Position numbers and translations under genes: made by a program
Assembly: GCF_947331445.1 (NCBI RefSeq)
Contig: NZ_CAMZOG010000010.1
Coordinates: 16,623-80,622, forward strand
Direction of reading: 5' to 3'
From: Parendozoicomonas sp. Alg238-R29
GTDB taxonomy: Bacteria > Pseudomonadota > Gammaproteobacteria > Pseudomonadales > Endozoicomonadaceae
Length of the DNA stretch: 64,000 nucleotides
In this document: positions 1-9,074 of the stretch, one piece after another
Numbering within the stretch: the first letter of the stretch is position 1
How the letters are laid out: every line of letters starts with the position of its first letter
Notes under the pieces: generated by a model
Seen by the model: only the letters and a program-made list of their open reading frames with translations
Told to the model about the DNA's origin: nothing
Database searches by the model: none

Positions 1-305
<305 letters not shown>

Positions 306-330
306 GACTTACTGACTCGCACCCAATCGT

Positions 331-365
331 AAAGCCGTTTTCCACCAAGGAAAGCGGCTTTTTTA
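331..365 (+). terminator. Rho-independent terminator of eno
   Basis: A 12-bp stem (332-343 pairing with 349-360, one G-U pair) with the loop ACCAA is followed by a run of T. It starts 26 bases after the eno stop codon. The opposite orientation lacks a good U tract, so it serves eno mainly. Confidence 0.9.
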
Positions 366-382
366 TGCCTGCTGTTTAGGGG

Positions 383-1042
383 CTATTTTCCTTTGAAGTA
401 CGCGTTGTTGGGAAATTCTTCGCCAAAGCGTCGTTCAAGAATCTGATGGCCGATGTCGTTCCTTTTCTTAAGGTCGGGAATCATTGTTTTCAGGATTTTT
501 TCGTTGATCAGCTTTGCCTGCCCTGGCCTTTTACTAATCATGTTGAGGCGCCCCGGGAAGCGCTGCCTCAAAGTAAAACGCTGCTCAAAGGAAAAGTTAT
601 TGCCTTCTTTTGAATTGATGTGGTTCCAGAGTTTTATAAGGTCTTCTACTGTTTCAGCGGATGAAATGGCCTTGTTGGCATCGCCGACATTTTTCGGTTT
701 GCTGGGGTCTATGGCCTCGGGTTTGTGAGTGGGAACATCAGAGAGTTTGAGTAGTTTAAGTCGTAATTCAAGAGCCCGATCTTCAGGGTTGGTCTTAGGG
801 ATCTGAGTTGAGACTGCATGGTTTGGTTTTGGTGTTATAGATTGGAAGCGCTTCAGGGAAGCTTTTTTGGGTGATGACAGGTTGGGTGAAGATTGAGAAC
901 GCTGGATTTTTGGCTGTCCCTCTGTTTTTTGTACGGATCGCCCTTTATGAGTGCCAGTATTTTGGTTTGGGGGTGTTTTGGTGAAATTGCTTTTAAGGCT
1001 GTTAATGAGGCGCCCGATAGAGATGCGGCTTAATCCTGACAC
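383..1042 (-). CDS. Hypothetical protein with basic, low-complexity N-terminal half
   Basis: I do not recognise this 219-residue protein. The start is a GTG preceded by AAGGAGA at good spacing, which makes it a credible gene despite lying alone between eno and gap on the opposite strand. Residues 1 to ~95 are rich in Ser, Pro, Thr, Lys and Asn and look disordered (for example KIQRSQSSPNLSSPKK). Residues ~95-219 look alpha-helical, with many charged residues (ALELRLKLLKLSD, AETVEDLIKLWNHINS, KRNDIGHQILERRFGEEF). No signal peptide, membrane segment or catalytic motif is visible. A Ser/Pro-rich unstructured leader followed by a helical domain is common in secreted effectors, but that is only a hint. 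Its 5' region shares a 374-bp intergenic space with gap that carries an FNR-like palindrome. Confidence 0.6.
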   Translation of the reverse strand: MSGLSRISIGRLINSLKSNFTKTPPNQNTGTHKGRSVQKTEGQPKIQRSQSSPNLSSPKKASLKRFQSITPKPNHAVSTQIPKTNPEDRALELRLKLLKLSDVPTHKPEAIDPSKPKNVGDANKAISSAETVEDLIKLWNHINSKEGNNFSFEQRFTLRQRFPGRLNMISKRPGQAKLINEKILKTMIPDLKKRNDIGHQILERRFGEEFPNNAYFKGK

Positions 1043-1122
1043 TGCAATTCTCCTTGTGGACGGTTGATGGTCATGTCTTCTTGATATGTGTTCAGTATAA
1101 AAGGTTATGTAGCCTATTGTTA

Positions 1123-1182
1123 AAAATGGTATGGCAATTGATGCAGGTCAATAGCCCATGTGTACCAATGTAATACCATTTT
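1123..1182. promoter_or_regulatory. FNR/Anr-like box inside a nested inverted repeat
   Basis: Bases 1138-1151 read TTGATGCAGGTCAA, a near-consensus FNR/Anr half-site pair (TTGAT-N4-[A/G]TCAA). It sits in a longer palindrome (1133-1156: GGC, ATTGA, TCAAT and GCC arms), itself bracketed by a perfect 10-bp inverted repeat AAAATGGTAT (1123-1132) / ATACCATTTT (1173-1182). It is 96 bp upstream of the hypothetical gene on the minus strand and 266 bp upstream of gap, so either could be the target. Oxygen-responsive control of gap would be sensible, but this is inference. The rest of 1043-1416 shows nothing I can name. Confidence 0.5.
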
Positions 1183-1416
1183 CCCCGTAAGTTACCCATG
1201 CTGAATAATAGAAATGCAGGATTTTGGGAAGGTTTCAGAGCTACAGACTACAATGATGGCTCCTGAAATTTGGGTTGCGCAGCCAGTGATAGCTGTCGAC
1301 AAGCTTATTGATGAAATTTCTAGAAATGCCGATGTGTATTTATTGGACAGGCATTTTTTAATCCCGGGCCCGTAGAGCGGACCCGCGTTGAACAAACTGG
1401 ATAGTGAGAGTTCAAG

Positions 1417-2427
1417 ATGATCCGTATTGCTATTAACGGTTATGGCCGTATCGGTCGAAATGTTCTGCGTGCCCTGTATGAGAACGGCCGCACTAACGAG
1501 TTTAAGATTGTTGCTATTAACGATCTGGGCGATGCCAAGATCAATACTCATTTGACCAAATACGACACTGTGCATGGCACTTTCAACGCTCAAGTTGAAG
1601 GTAACGATGGCGCAATGTTTGTTAATGGCGATGAGATCAAGGTTCTCTCTGAGCGCAACCCAGGTGCACTGCCATGGGCTGACTTGAAAGTTGATGTTGT
1701 ACTGGAATGTACTGGTATCTTCCGTTCCAAGGTGAAGTGCCAGCCACATCTGGATGCTGGTGCGAAGAAAGTTATTATCTCCGCTCCTGGCGACAAAGAC
1801 ATTGATGGCACCGTTGTTTTCGGGGTTAACGAAGAAACTCTGTCTTCCAATATGAGTGTTATTTCCAACGCTTCCTGCACCACCAACTGTTTAGCACCTG
1901 TTGCCAAGCCGTTGAACGAAGCTTTGGGTATCGAATCAGGCGTGATGACAACAATTCACGCTTATACTAACGACCAGGTTCTGACAGATGTTTACCACAC
2001 TGACCTGTATCGTGCCCGTGCTGCCGCACTGAACATGATTCCTACCAAGACTGGTGCTGCTGCTGCAGTTGGTTTAGTTGTGCCTGAACTGAAAGGCAAA
2101 GTGGATGGTATGGCTGTGCGTGTTCCTACTGCCAACGTATCTCTGGTGGATCTGAGCTTTATTGCCAAGCGCGATACAACTGTTGAAGAGATTAATGAGA
2201 TTGTTGCTGCCGCTGCGGTTTCCAGTTCTGCCATGAAGCAAGTTCTGGCTATTAATACCCAGCCATTGGTTTCTATGGACTTTAACCACAGCCCATTCTC
2301 TTCCAACTTTGATGCCACCCAGACTCGTGTACAGGGCCGCTTGGTTAAGGTTATGAGCTGGTACGATAACGAGTGGGGTTTCTCCAATCGTATGCTGGAT
2401 ACCGCCAAGGCACTGATGAATGTCTGA
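1417..2427 (+). CDS. gap: Glyceraldehyde-3-phosphate dehydrogenase, type I
   Basis: This enzyme oxidises glyceraldehyde-3-phosphate to 1,3-bisphosphoglycerate with NAD, and the reverse in gluconeogenesis; it acts in the cytosol as a tetramer. The 336 residues are a full-length match to the family. The N-terminal Rossmann motif is [10 protein letters not shown] (7-16) with Asp-36 in AIND; the catalytic site is [12 protein letters not shown] with Cys154; the catalytic His181 is in [10 protein letters not shown]; and the C-terminus has the conserved [12 protein letters not shown]. The form resembles the Pseudomonas-type Gap rather than E. coli GapA. The close paralogue Epd (erythrose-4-phosphate dehydrogenase) is an alternative, but the [10 protein letters not shown] motif and the pyk neighbour favour Gap. 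The ATG has GAGAG upstream. A terminator follows and pyk begins 170 bp later. Confidence 0.95.
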   Translation: MIRIAINGYGRIGRNVLRALYENGRTNEFKIVAINDLGDAKINTHLTKYDTVHGTFNAQVEGNDGAMFVNGDEIKVLSERNPGALPWADLKVDVVLECTGIFRSKVKCQPHLDAGAKKVIISAPGDKDIDGTVVFGVNEETLSSNMSVISNASCTTNCLAPVAKPLNEALGIESGVMTTIHAYTNDQVLTDVYHTDLYRARAAALNMIPTKTGAAAAVGLVVPELKGKVDGMAVRVPTANVSLVDLSFIAKRDTTVEEINEIVAAAAVSSSAMKQVLAINTQPLVSMDFNHSPFSSNFDATQTRVQGRLVKVMSWYDNEWGFSNRMLDTAKALMNV

Positions 2428-2467
2428 TAGCACCGGTGTAAAGGTTTAAATCGAACAGTGATGTGAT

Positions 2468-2510
2468 GAGGGGAAATAGATGGACTTCCATTCTTTTCCC
2501 CTCTTTTTTA
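2468..2510 (+). terminator. Rho-independent terminator of gap
   Basis: A 9-bp stem GAGGGGAAA / TTTCCCCTC (2468-2476 with 2495-2503) encloses a second small stem (ATGGA / TCCAT) and is followed by six T. It lies 41 bases after the gap stop. Confidence 0.9.
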
Positions 2511-2600
2511 TTCCCCCATAAAGACACTGATGGCTTGCCATTGGTGTCTTTGTGCTTGTTAATGAATATTCTTTATTGAGTGCCCTTCTGGAGCAGTATC

Positions 2601-4022
2601 ATGCTTAGACGTACAAAAATTGTTGCCACCCTTGGGCCTGCCAGTGAAACCCGCGAAGCTCTTGAAAAGCTCGTGGCGGCAGGCGTTGATGTTGTTCGCA
2701 TGAACTTTTCTCATGGCGAGCCTGAAGAGCATATGGCTCGCGCCGAACTGGTTCGTTCTATTTCTGCAGAGCAAGGCCGTAATGTTGCGATTCTGGGGGA
2801 TCTCCAAGGCCCTAAAATCCGCATCGCACGCTTTAAAGAAGGAAAGGTAAACCTGGTTCCTGGTGAGAACTTCACTTTGGACGCTGATCTGGAGAGAGAT
2901 GAAGGTACCAGTCAAAGTGTGGGTATTGCTTACAAGAGCCTCCCTAATGACTGTAAGCCAAGTGATGTGCTGTTATTGGATGACGGTCGCTTGAGCCTGG
3001 AAGTTGTGAGCATTGATGGCCCACAGATTCGTTGTAAGGTACTGACTGGCGGTATCCTTTCCAATAATAAAGGTATTAATCTGCAAGGAGGTGGTCTCTC
3101 CGCCCCAGCTCTGACTGATAAAGATAAAGAAGATATTAAGACTGCGGCCAAAATGGGTGTGGATTATCTAGCCGTGTCGTTTGTGCGCTGCAAGGAAGAT
3201 CTGGAAGAAGCTCGCAAGCTGCTTATCGCTGCAGGCGGTCATGCTGCGATCCTTTCCAAGATTGAGCGCGCAGAAGTCGTTAACAATATCGATAAGTTGG
3301 AAGAAGTCATCTCTGCTTCAGACGCTATCATGGTTGCCCGTGGTGACTTGGGTGTAGAGATTGGTGACGCAGAACTGGTTGGTGTTCAGAAAGAGATGAT
3401 CACTATGGCCCGTCGTCTGAACCGTCCAGTCATTACCGCGACTCAGATGATGGAATCCATGATCGAAAATTCTCTGCCAACCCGTGCAGAAGTCTTCGAC
3501 GTGGCAAACGCGGTGCTGGATGGTACCGATGCCGTGATGCTTTCTGCAGAAACAGCAACCGGGCATTCTCCTCATGGTGTAGTGGAAGCAATGGGCCGTA
3601 TTGCTTGTGCAGCAGAAAAGCAGCGATCTGTGACTGTTTCGCAGCATCGTATGGATCTGACCTTTGAGCGCACAGATGAGACCATTGCTATGGCAGCTAT
3701 GTACGCCGCCAACCACCAGGCAGGTGTGAAAGCAATTATTTGCTTGAGTAAGTCTGGTCAGACTGCCTTATGGATGTCTCGCATTAACTCTGCACTGCCT
3801 ATCTTTGCACTGAGTCGCCGTGAAGAAACAGGGCGCCGATTAGCTCTGTTTCGTGGTGTTCAGTCATTGCCGTTTGATGTGAGCAGTGACAGCCCTGATG
3901 TGGAAGAGAGGGCTATGGAGCTGGTTGTTGCTACCGGTGGTTTCCAGAAGGGGGATAAAGTTCTACTGACTCGGGGTAGTAGTCAGGGGAATACTAATGT
4001 TCTTAAGATCTTGACTGTTTGA
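2601..4022 (+). CDS. pyk: Pyruvate kinase
   Basis: Transfers phosphate from phosphoenolpyruvate to ADP, giving pyruvate and ATP, the last step of glycolysis. The 473-residue protein has every family landmark: [13 protein letters not shown] at the N-terminus, VVRMNFSHG with the K+/substrate-binding Asn and Ser, GDLQGPKIR at the start of the lid B domain, the catalytic Lys in ILSKIERAE, the metal ligands in [11 protein letters not shown], then [10 protein letters not shown], and a C-terminal regulatory domain ending in the effector-site loop [10 protein letters not shown]. An in-frame start seven codons earlier is possible, but the ATG at 2601 is preceded by TGGAG at good spacing and gives the usual MLRRTKIV N-terminus. 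The C-domain resembles the PykA (AMP/sugar-phosphate activated) type; I leave the letter open. It follows gap after a terminator, so it probably has its own promoter. Confidence 0.96.
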   Translation: MLRRTKIVATLGPASETREALEKLVAAGVDVVRMNFSHGEPEEHMARAELVRSISAEQGRNVAILGDLQGPKIRIARFKEGKVNLVPGENFTLDADLERDEGTSQSVGIAYKSLPNDCKPSDVLLLDDGRLSLEVVSIDGPQIRCKVLTGGILSNNKGINLQGGGLSAPALTDKDKEDIKTAAKMGVDYLAVSFVRCKEDLEEARKLLIAAGGHAAILSKIERAEVVNNIDKLEEVISASDAIMVARGDLGVEIGDAELVGVQKEMITMARRLNRPVITATQMMESMIENSLPTRAEVFDVANAVLDGTDAVMLSAETATGHSPHGVVEAMGRIACAAEKQRSVTVSQHRMDLTFERTDETIAMAAMYAANHQAGVKAIICLSKSGQTALWMSRINSALPIFALSRREETGRRLALFRGVQSLPFDVSSDSPDVEERAMELVVATGGFQKGDKVLLTRGSSQGNTNVLKILTV

Positions 4023-4335
4023 TCCTTCCTTTTGCAGGTGTGAGTACTATTCATGCCTGCTCCATATGCTTTTATGACTTCAGTAAGGTGCTGACTGCAC
4101 TGTTACGGATAAGCATGGTCATCTATTGCTGAGAGTGCTGAGAGTGCTAAGAGTATTGGTATTCCTAAAATGAGGCAGCAGTGTCCCTTATTCAACAATT
4201 GGCTGAACGTTCGGCAGCAACGTTGAATTGATAGCCTGAGATTGGCTGAATGTTCACTCCACTTTCCCCGAAGTTGCCAGATCTGTCACTTTAGTCCAGC
4301 ATTCTTGTCTTATCGATCAATGTACAGGATTTGCC
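4023..4335. other. Intergenic stretch with short TGCTGAGAG repeats
   Basis: There is no gene in these 313 bases. Around 4130-4160 there are three near-identical 9-base units (tgctgagag, tgctgagag, tgctaagag). I see no clear terminator for pyk and no convincing promoter. Confidence 0.5.
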
Positions 4336-7300
4336 GTGGAAGACTTGCTGCGCCACTGGTTTGGGGACAAAACATTCGGGCGGGCTGTGAATTATGCTCG
4401 AAGCGGGCGGGTATTGAAGTATCACTACGATTCCAAAGAACGCGTCCTCTCCGGTGTGATTAATGGCAGCGGCAGGAATGTTTACACGTCTGAAATTGAT
4501 TTTGAATACGACGATTTTTCTGAGCCTGTTCAGACCATTGGCGAATGCAGTTGCCCGGTAGGGGTGAGTTGCAAGCATATTTGTGCGGTCTTGCTGGCAG
4601 CGCTGAAAGAAGTGGGTGAAGACAAACTGCGAATCTGGATATTTGGTACAGAAAGGCCGCTATGCGCTCAAAAGGACGTCAACCACCCGCAAACTCTTGA
4701 GAATAAGTTCGGTGGTTTTTCAACGCTGGAGGCGAAGGAGCATTATGATCTCTGGTTGAGGTTTGTTACCGCCACGGCTATGGCCTCCGAGCGGGGCGTC
4801 AAGGTACCTGAGCCTGTTAAACCTCTGAATAGTGGGCGGCGCTACATACTGTATGTGTTGAATGGCCACTCTCAGGACGAATTCAGTTTGAGTCTTCATA
4901 CCAGCCAGGCGCTAAAGCGCGGTGGTCATGGCGCGTTGAGGGATTTTCGTGACTTGCAGCGACTCAGTTGGGATGACAGCCCACCCTATAGCCTCGAAGA
5001 TCGCCAGTTGGTGCAGCAGATGTATGCTGCGGGTTATCTCGACCCGTTCGAGAGCCACCAATACATGTGGGGAGGGGCTTCACCGGAGATTGAAGGAAGG
5101 CCTCCAGAAGCTCTTATCAGTATCGCTCGAACAGGGCGCCTGGCATGGGGGCAGGACGAGCGTATTCCTGTTCGGCCAGTGGATGCTCTAAAGCCGAAGC
5201 TGGAATGGTATGAGCAGGGTGGCATGATGCGTTGTCGGATGGTGGCTGCCGATGGTGCCCCTGCATGCCTGATTCCCACAGAGCCACCGCTCCTGTTGAA
5301 GGTTGATGCAGTGGAAGCCCCCAATACGCGACGTACGACCTTTATCGCGTTGATGGGGCCTGTCAGTGGTAGCCTCCCTGCCGACCTGCTGCAACATATG
5401 ATAAATGCACCGGCTATTCCCCGCGATATGTTGCCTGAACTGCAGGAAGCACTTGCCCCCTTGCCAGGGTTTGACGAGGAGAATCTGCCTAAGGTTGAAG
5501 AGGTGCGCCATGTGACTCCGATACCTGTTCTGGTGTTGGATGGCGTGCCTGCTTCGGGCTCTTTATCTGGCGCCATGCCAATAACAGTGGCGCCCAGAGC
5601 CCGATTCTATTTTCAGTACGATAAGCTACGGGTTGAGTGGTGTTCCTTTCTGGATGAATTGATTGATGATAACGGGGTGCGTTATCCCCGTAACCATCAA
5701 GTTGAATCCCCCTGTGCTGACTTTATGTCTGAGCAGTTTCACAATGCCAATAAGTGGCGCTCGGAGGCAGCCTATCAGCAGGGCGATTATTGTTTGGGTT
5801 CCTTGAAATCCTGGGAGACGACGAGCAACTGGTTAGGGTTTCTGACAACCATTCCGGCCATGGAAGGCAATGGCTGGCAGGTTGAGATACACGACAGCTT
5901 CCCCTACGACCTGGTTTCTATCGACGATGATGACTGGTACGGAGAGGTCGAGGACAGCGAAGCTCAAGAAGACTGGTTTGGCCTCAAGCTGGGCATTGAG
6001 GTGGATGGTGAGAAACTTGACCTGCTGCCACTGCTTGCCAAACAGCTCAATCAGTTGCCACCTCCGGATAAGTTAGCGGCCATGAAAGACGATCTGGTGC
6101 CCATTGCCATCGGCCCTCAGCGATTTATCACGGTACCAGCAAATCGATTGCGTCTTATCGTTGTGACGTTGCTGGAGCTGTTTGGTGATCGGGGGGCCGG
6201 GGTTCGCAAAAGTCAGGCACCGATACTGGAAGAACTTGGTCGAGGCTTGGGGCTGGACTTTGCTGGCGGTGAAACACTGAAAGCGTTGGCTCGAAAGCTG
6301 AAAAGCTTCAAACGACTCAAATCTGTAAAGCCTCCAAAGATGTTTCATGCCGAGTTGCGTGATTACCAGAAAAAGGGCTTGGCTTGGTTGCAGTTTCTGC
6401 GGGAAATGGAGCTGGGCGGCATTCTGGCTGACGACATGGGGCTGGGCAAAACCGTTCAGGCTCTGGCGCATATCCAGCTGGAAAAAGAACGTTTGGCGAA
6501 GAACGGCGATATGCGACCCTGTCTTATGATTGGCCCCACCAGTTTGATGCACAACTGGCGTCGTGAAGCGGAACGGTTTGCACCAGAGCTGAAAGTGGTG
6601 GTTTACCATGGAGCGAAACGACACGAGCAGCTGAAGGATATAGGCGGCAGTGATCTGGTGTTAACCACCTACGCCTTGATTCAGAGGGATTTTGACAAGT
6701 TGCATGAGCACCATTGGCATGTGCTGGTTCTTGATGAGTCTCAGGCCATAAAAAATCCACGGAGCAAAGCGTCGCTTTATGTGCGGGATCTCTACGCAAC
6801 TCAGCGACTCTGCATGACCGGTACACCGGTAGAGAACAATCTGGCGGAGTTATGGAGTCAGTTTGATTTTCTCATGCCCGGCTTCCTCGGCCCGAAAGAC
6901 CGTTTCAGTCGTTTTTATCGCACCCCCATTGAAAGGCATGGTGATGATGACCGGCGCAAGCAGCTGGCACGGCGAGTCGCACCGTTTATGTTGCGTCGTA
7001 CCAAAGAGCTGGTTGCAAAAGAGCTGCCACCGAAAACGGAAATTCTCCGAGAGTGTGAGCTCAAAGGCAGACAGCGTGACCTGTATGAAACCGTACGCTC
7101 CGCCATGGAGAAAAAAGTGCGGGAGGAGATTCACAAAAAAGGTCTGGCCCGCAGCCAGATTATTATTCTGGATGCGCTGTTGAAAATGCGACAGGCTTGC
7201 TGTGACCCCCGGCTGGTGAAAGTCTCTCAGGCGAAAAGTGTCAAAGAGTCTGCCAAGATGGCCATGCTGTGCGAGTTGTTGGATGAGCTGTTTTCAGAGA

Positions 7301-7767
7301 ATCGCAGAATTCTGATTTTCTCCCAGTTTACCTCCATGCTGGCTTTGATTGAGGAAGAGCTGAACAGGAGGAAAGTGTCGTTTGTAAAACTGACAGGGAG
7401 TACCACCGACCGTGACACGCCAGTGCAACGTTTTCAAAACGGAGATGTGCCAGTGTTCCTGATTAGCCTGAAAGCGGGAGGCTCAGGCCTCAACCTCACA
7501 GCTGCTGATACCGTGATTCATTATGATCCATGGTGGAACCCTGCCGTGGAGGATCAGGCGACAGATCGTGCCTATCGTATAGGTCAGGATAAACCGGTGT
7601 TTGTTTATAAGTTGGTGGCTTCTGGCACGCTGGAGGAGAAAATGCTGGTGCTCAAAGAGCGCAAGAAAGCACTGGCTCAAGGGGTATATTCCGGCGGTGG
7701 ACAAAAGGCTTCGGGCCTGACAGCCAAGGATCTGGATGTTTTGTTTGAGCCTTTGGCGGCGGATTGA
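4336..7767 (+). CDS. SWIM zinc-finger / SNF2-family helicase
   Basis: A 1143-residue Swi2/Snf2-type ATPase, a family of ATP-driven double-stranded DNA translocases (RapA/HepA-like in bacteria); the cellular role of this subtype is not established. Near the N-terminus a SWIM zinc finger is visible (Cys71-x-Cys73, Cys79-x-His81). Residues ~100-620 are a family-specific region without a motif I can name. The ATPase core starts near 670: GGILADDMGLGKT (Walker A, ~694-706), LVLDESQAIKN (motif II, here DESQ, ~800), then MTGTPVENNLAELWS (motif III), and the second RecA lobe with ILIFSQFTSML (~990), LISLKAGGSGLNLTAAD and DRAYRIGQDKPVFVYKLV (motifs V and VI). The GTG start has CAGGA upstream. It stands alone, with a terminator-like hairpin 230 bp downstream. 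Confidence 0.92.
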   Translation: MEDLLRHWFGDKTFGRAVNYARSGRVLKYHYDSKERVLSGVINGSGRNVYTSEIDFEYDDFSEPVQTIGECSCPVGVSCKHICAVLLAALKEVGEDKLRIWIFGTERPLCAQKDVNHPQTLENKFGGFSTLEAKEHYDLWLRFVTATAMASERGVKVPEPVKPLNSGRRYILYVLNGHSQDEFSLSLHTSQALKRGGHGALRDFRDLQRLSWDDSPPYSLEDRQLVQQMYAAGYLDPFESHQYMWGGASPEIEGRPPEALISIARTGRLAWGQDERIPVRPVDALKPKLEWYEQGGMMRCRMVAADGAPACLIPTEPPLLLKVDAVEAPNTRRTTFIALMGPVSGSLPADLLQHMINAPAIPRDMLPELQEALAPLPGFDEENLPKVEEVRHVTPIPVLVLDGVPASGSLSGAMPITVAPRARFYFQYDKLRVEWCSFLDELIDDNGVRYPRNHQVESPCADFMSEQFHNANKWRSEAAYQQGDYCLGSLKSWETTSNWLGFLTTIPAMEGNGWQVEIHDSFPYDLVSIDDDDWYGEVEDSEAQEDWFGLKLGIEVDGEKLDLLPLLAKQLNQLPPPDKLAAMKDDLVPIAIGPQRFITVPANRLRLIVVTLLELFGDRGAGVRKSQAPILEELGRGLGLDFAGGETLKALARKLKSFKRLKSVKPPKMFHAELRDYQKKGLAWLQFLREMELGGILADDMGLGKTVQALAHIQLEKERLAKNGDMRPCLMIGPTSLMHNWRREAERFAPELKVVVYHGAKRHEQLKDIGGSDLVLTTYALIQRDFDKLHEHHWHVLVLDESQAIKNPRSKASLYVRDLYATQRLCMTGTPVENNLAELWSQFDFLMPGFLGPKDRFSRFYRTPIERHGDDDRRKQLARRVAPFMLRRTKELVAKELPPKTEILRECELKGRQRDLYETVRSAMEKKVREEIHKKGLARSQIIILDALLKMRQACCDPRLVKVSQAKSVKESAKMAMLCELLDELFSENRRILIFSQFTSMLALIEEELNRRKVSFVKLTGSTTDRDTPVQRFQNGDVPVFLISLKAGGSGLNLTAADTVIHYDPWWNPAVEDQATDRAYRIGQDKPVFVYKLVASGTLEEKMLVLKERKKALAQGVYSGGGQKASGLTAKDLDVLFEPLAAD

Positions 7768-7995
7768 CAGTGAATCCATAATCGTATGAGTTAAGGCGGG
7801 TGTTTCACGTTCGTGGGTGTGGAGTTAACACTTTCGGCTTCTGCGTGAAATTATCCTGATCGGGTTTCCTTTCTCCTTGAGGATTGCTCGCCTGAGCTGC
7901 TGTTCCTGTGCCTATTACTTGCTGGTTCTATCGGTTTTCTGGCTTGGTATTTTATGGCCTATCACGGCGTTAAGCAGTGCTTACGACTAGTTGTG

Positions 7996-8034
7996 CCGGG
8001 TAAGAGTATGTAACATACCCGGTCTTTGTTTTTT
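7996..8034 (+). terminator. Rho-independent terminator downstream of the SNF2 gene
   Basis: Stem CCGGGTA / TACCCGG (7996-8002 with 8016-8022), with an inner GTATGT/ACATAC pairing option, followed by a T-rich tail. It lies 229 bp past the SNF2 gene and 54 bp before the ops element. Transcription of the polysaccharide operon must therefore begin between them or read through. The preceding 7768-7995 holds nothing I recognise. Confidence 0.75.
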
Positions 8035-8066
8035 GTGATTTTCTGACAATTTATTTCTTTGCTTTC

Positions 8067-8098
8067 CAGTGTGGGTGTGAGCTGGGGGGCGGTAGCGT
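8067..8098 (+). promoter_or_regulatory. JUMPStart / ops element (RfaH recruitment site)
   Basis: Bases 8088-8098 read GGCGGTAGCGT, an exact match to the ops element that pauses RNA polymerase and loads RfaH in the leaders of LPS, capsule and similar operons. The preceding bases from CAGTGT at 8067 to AGCTGGGG resemble the JUMPStart context in which ops normally sits. The surface polysaccharide locus begins 977 bp downstream. Sequence with similarity to two further downstream copies (IS-related) starts at the very next base, 8099. Confidence 0.8.
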
Positions 8099-8545
8099 CA
8101 GGAAAAACGCACGAAACCCCTTGCTATCAAAGACCTCGTAACGAATTCGAACATATCGATAATTGCCTAATTCTTCTTTTATCTTGTGCTCATATGCGTC
8201 CAAGGACGAATAATGAGCACAGCCGACGTGAATGCACATAGCTTGATCAAACAACTTTCTGAACTTCAAGACTTCCGCCAACCTTGGAAAATCGATCATA
8301 AACTGAGTGATATTCTGTTCTCATTATCTATGCTATGACTGGTGGTGCAAAGGGTTGGGCAGAAATAGCTGATTTTGGAAAGATATGCGAACTCTGGGCG
8401 CGGTCGTTGCCTTTCGGCAGGTTGGAGATACTCCTCAGAATATAGAAGATGTCAGTGTTCGCTACTATATCAGTTCTGCAGATCTCACAGCGGAAAAGCT
8501 AGCGACAAGTGTCAGAAGTCATTGGTCTGTCGAGAATAGTCTGCA
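8099..8545 (+). pseudogene. ISAs1-family transposase remnant, copy 1 (frameshifted, internally deleted)
   Basis: After a ~110-bp leader, the frame opens like copy 2 (NAHSLIKQLSELQDFRQPW, then DHKLSDIL), the N-terminal DDE_Tnp_1-associated region of ISAs1/H-repeat transposases. A one-base deletion at about 8321 (against copy 2) breaks the frame. Near 8384 the sequence jumps to what reads as the C-terminal part of the same kind of transposase: FRQVGDTPQNIEDVS, YYISSADLTAEKL and SVRSHWSVENSLH. About two thirds of the gene is missing, so no transposase activity can remain. Copy 2 begins immediately after this fragment. Confidence 0.8.
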
Positions 8546-8938
8546 CAGGAAAAACGCATGAAACTCCTTGCTATCACCGGGCTCGCAACGTTTTCTAAAT
8601 TAGCGATAACTGCTTAATTCTTCTTTTTTCTTGTGTTCTTATACGTCCATGGACGAATAAAGAGCACAGCCGACATGAATGCACATAGCTTGATCAAACA
8701 ACTTTCTGAACTTCAAGATTTCCGCCAACCTTGGAAAATCGATCATAAACTGAGTGATATTCTGTTGCTCGTTATCTGTGCGATGACTGGTGGTGCAAAG
8801 GGTTGGGCAGAGATAGCTGATTTTGGAAAAATTCGTGAAGATTGGCTTAAAAAAATGGGCGATTTTTCTAACGGTATTCCCTCGCATGACACAATAGAGC
8901 GTGTTGTCAGCGTTGTTAACGCCAGGGAAAACGCATGA
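8546..8938 (+). pseudogene. ISAs1-family transposase remnant, copy 2 (N-terminal fragment)
   Basis: The first ~240 bases repeat copy 1 (CAGGAAAAACGCATGAAA leader onward) with scattered differences. A coding fragment from the ATG at 8675 reads NAHSLIKQLSELQDFRQPW, then DHKLSDILLLVICAMTGG, KGWAEIADFGKIREDWL and IPSHDTIERVVSVVNA, and is cut off after ~85 residues. This is the N-terminal DDE_Tnp_1-associated region of ISAs1 transposases, which are normally about 370 residues. The truncation coincides with a third copy of the leader sequence beginning at 8923. Confidence 0.8.
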
Positions 8939-8990
8939 AAGCCCGTGCTATCACTGGCCTCAAGCAACTTGGAAAAATTAGAACACAATT
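8923..8990 (+). repeat. Third partial copy of the ISAs1 leader repeat
   Basis: CAGGGAAAACGCATGAAA and the following ~30 bases (GCTATCACTGGCCTCAAGCAAC) match the start of copies 1 and 2 at 8099 and 8546, in the same orientation. Beyond about 8970 similarity fades and the AT-rich polysaccharide locus begins. Confidence 0.65.
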
Positions 8991-9074
8991 TTTTCAACTG
9001 TGGTCTTATTCGCACCTAGCGAAATTTCCAAGAGTGTTTGAAGTTTATCATATTGAATACGAGAATATAGAGAC

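Noticed and set aside
1192..1749. 185-codon minus-strand frame across the gap start
   Set aside because: Overlaps the N-terminal part of gap, no RBS and no recognisable motif.
4130..4160. TGCTGAGAG short repeats as a regulatory array
   Set aside because: Only three imperfect units and no palindrome; too little to claim a function.
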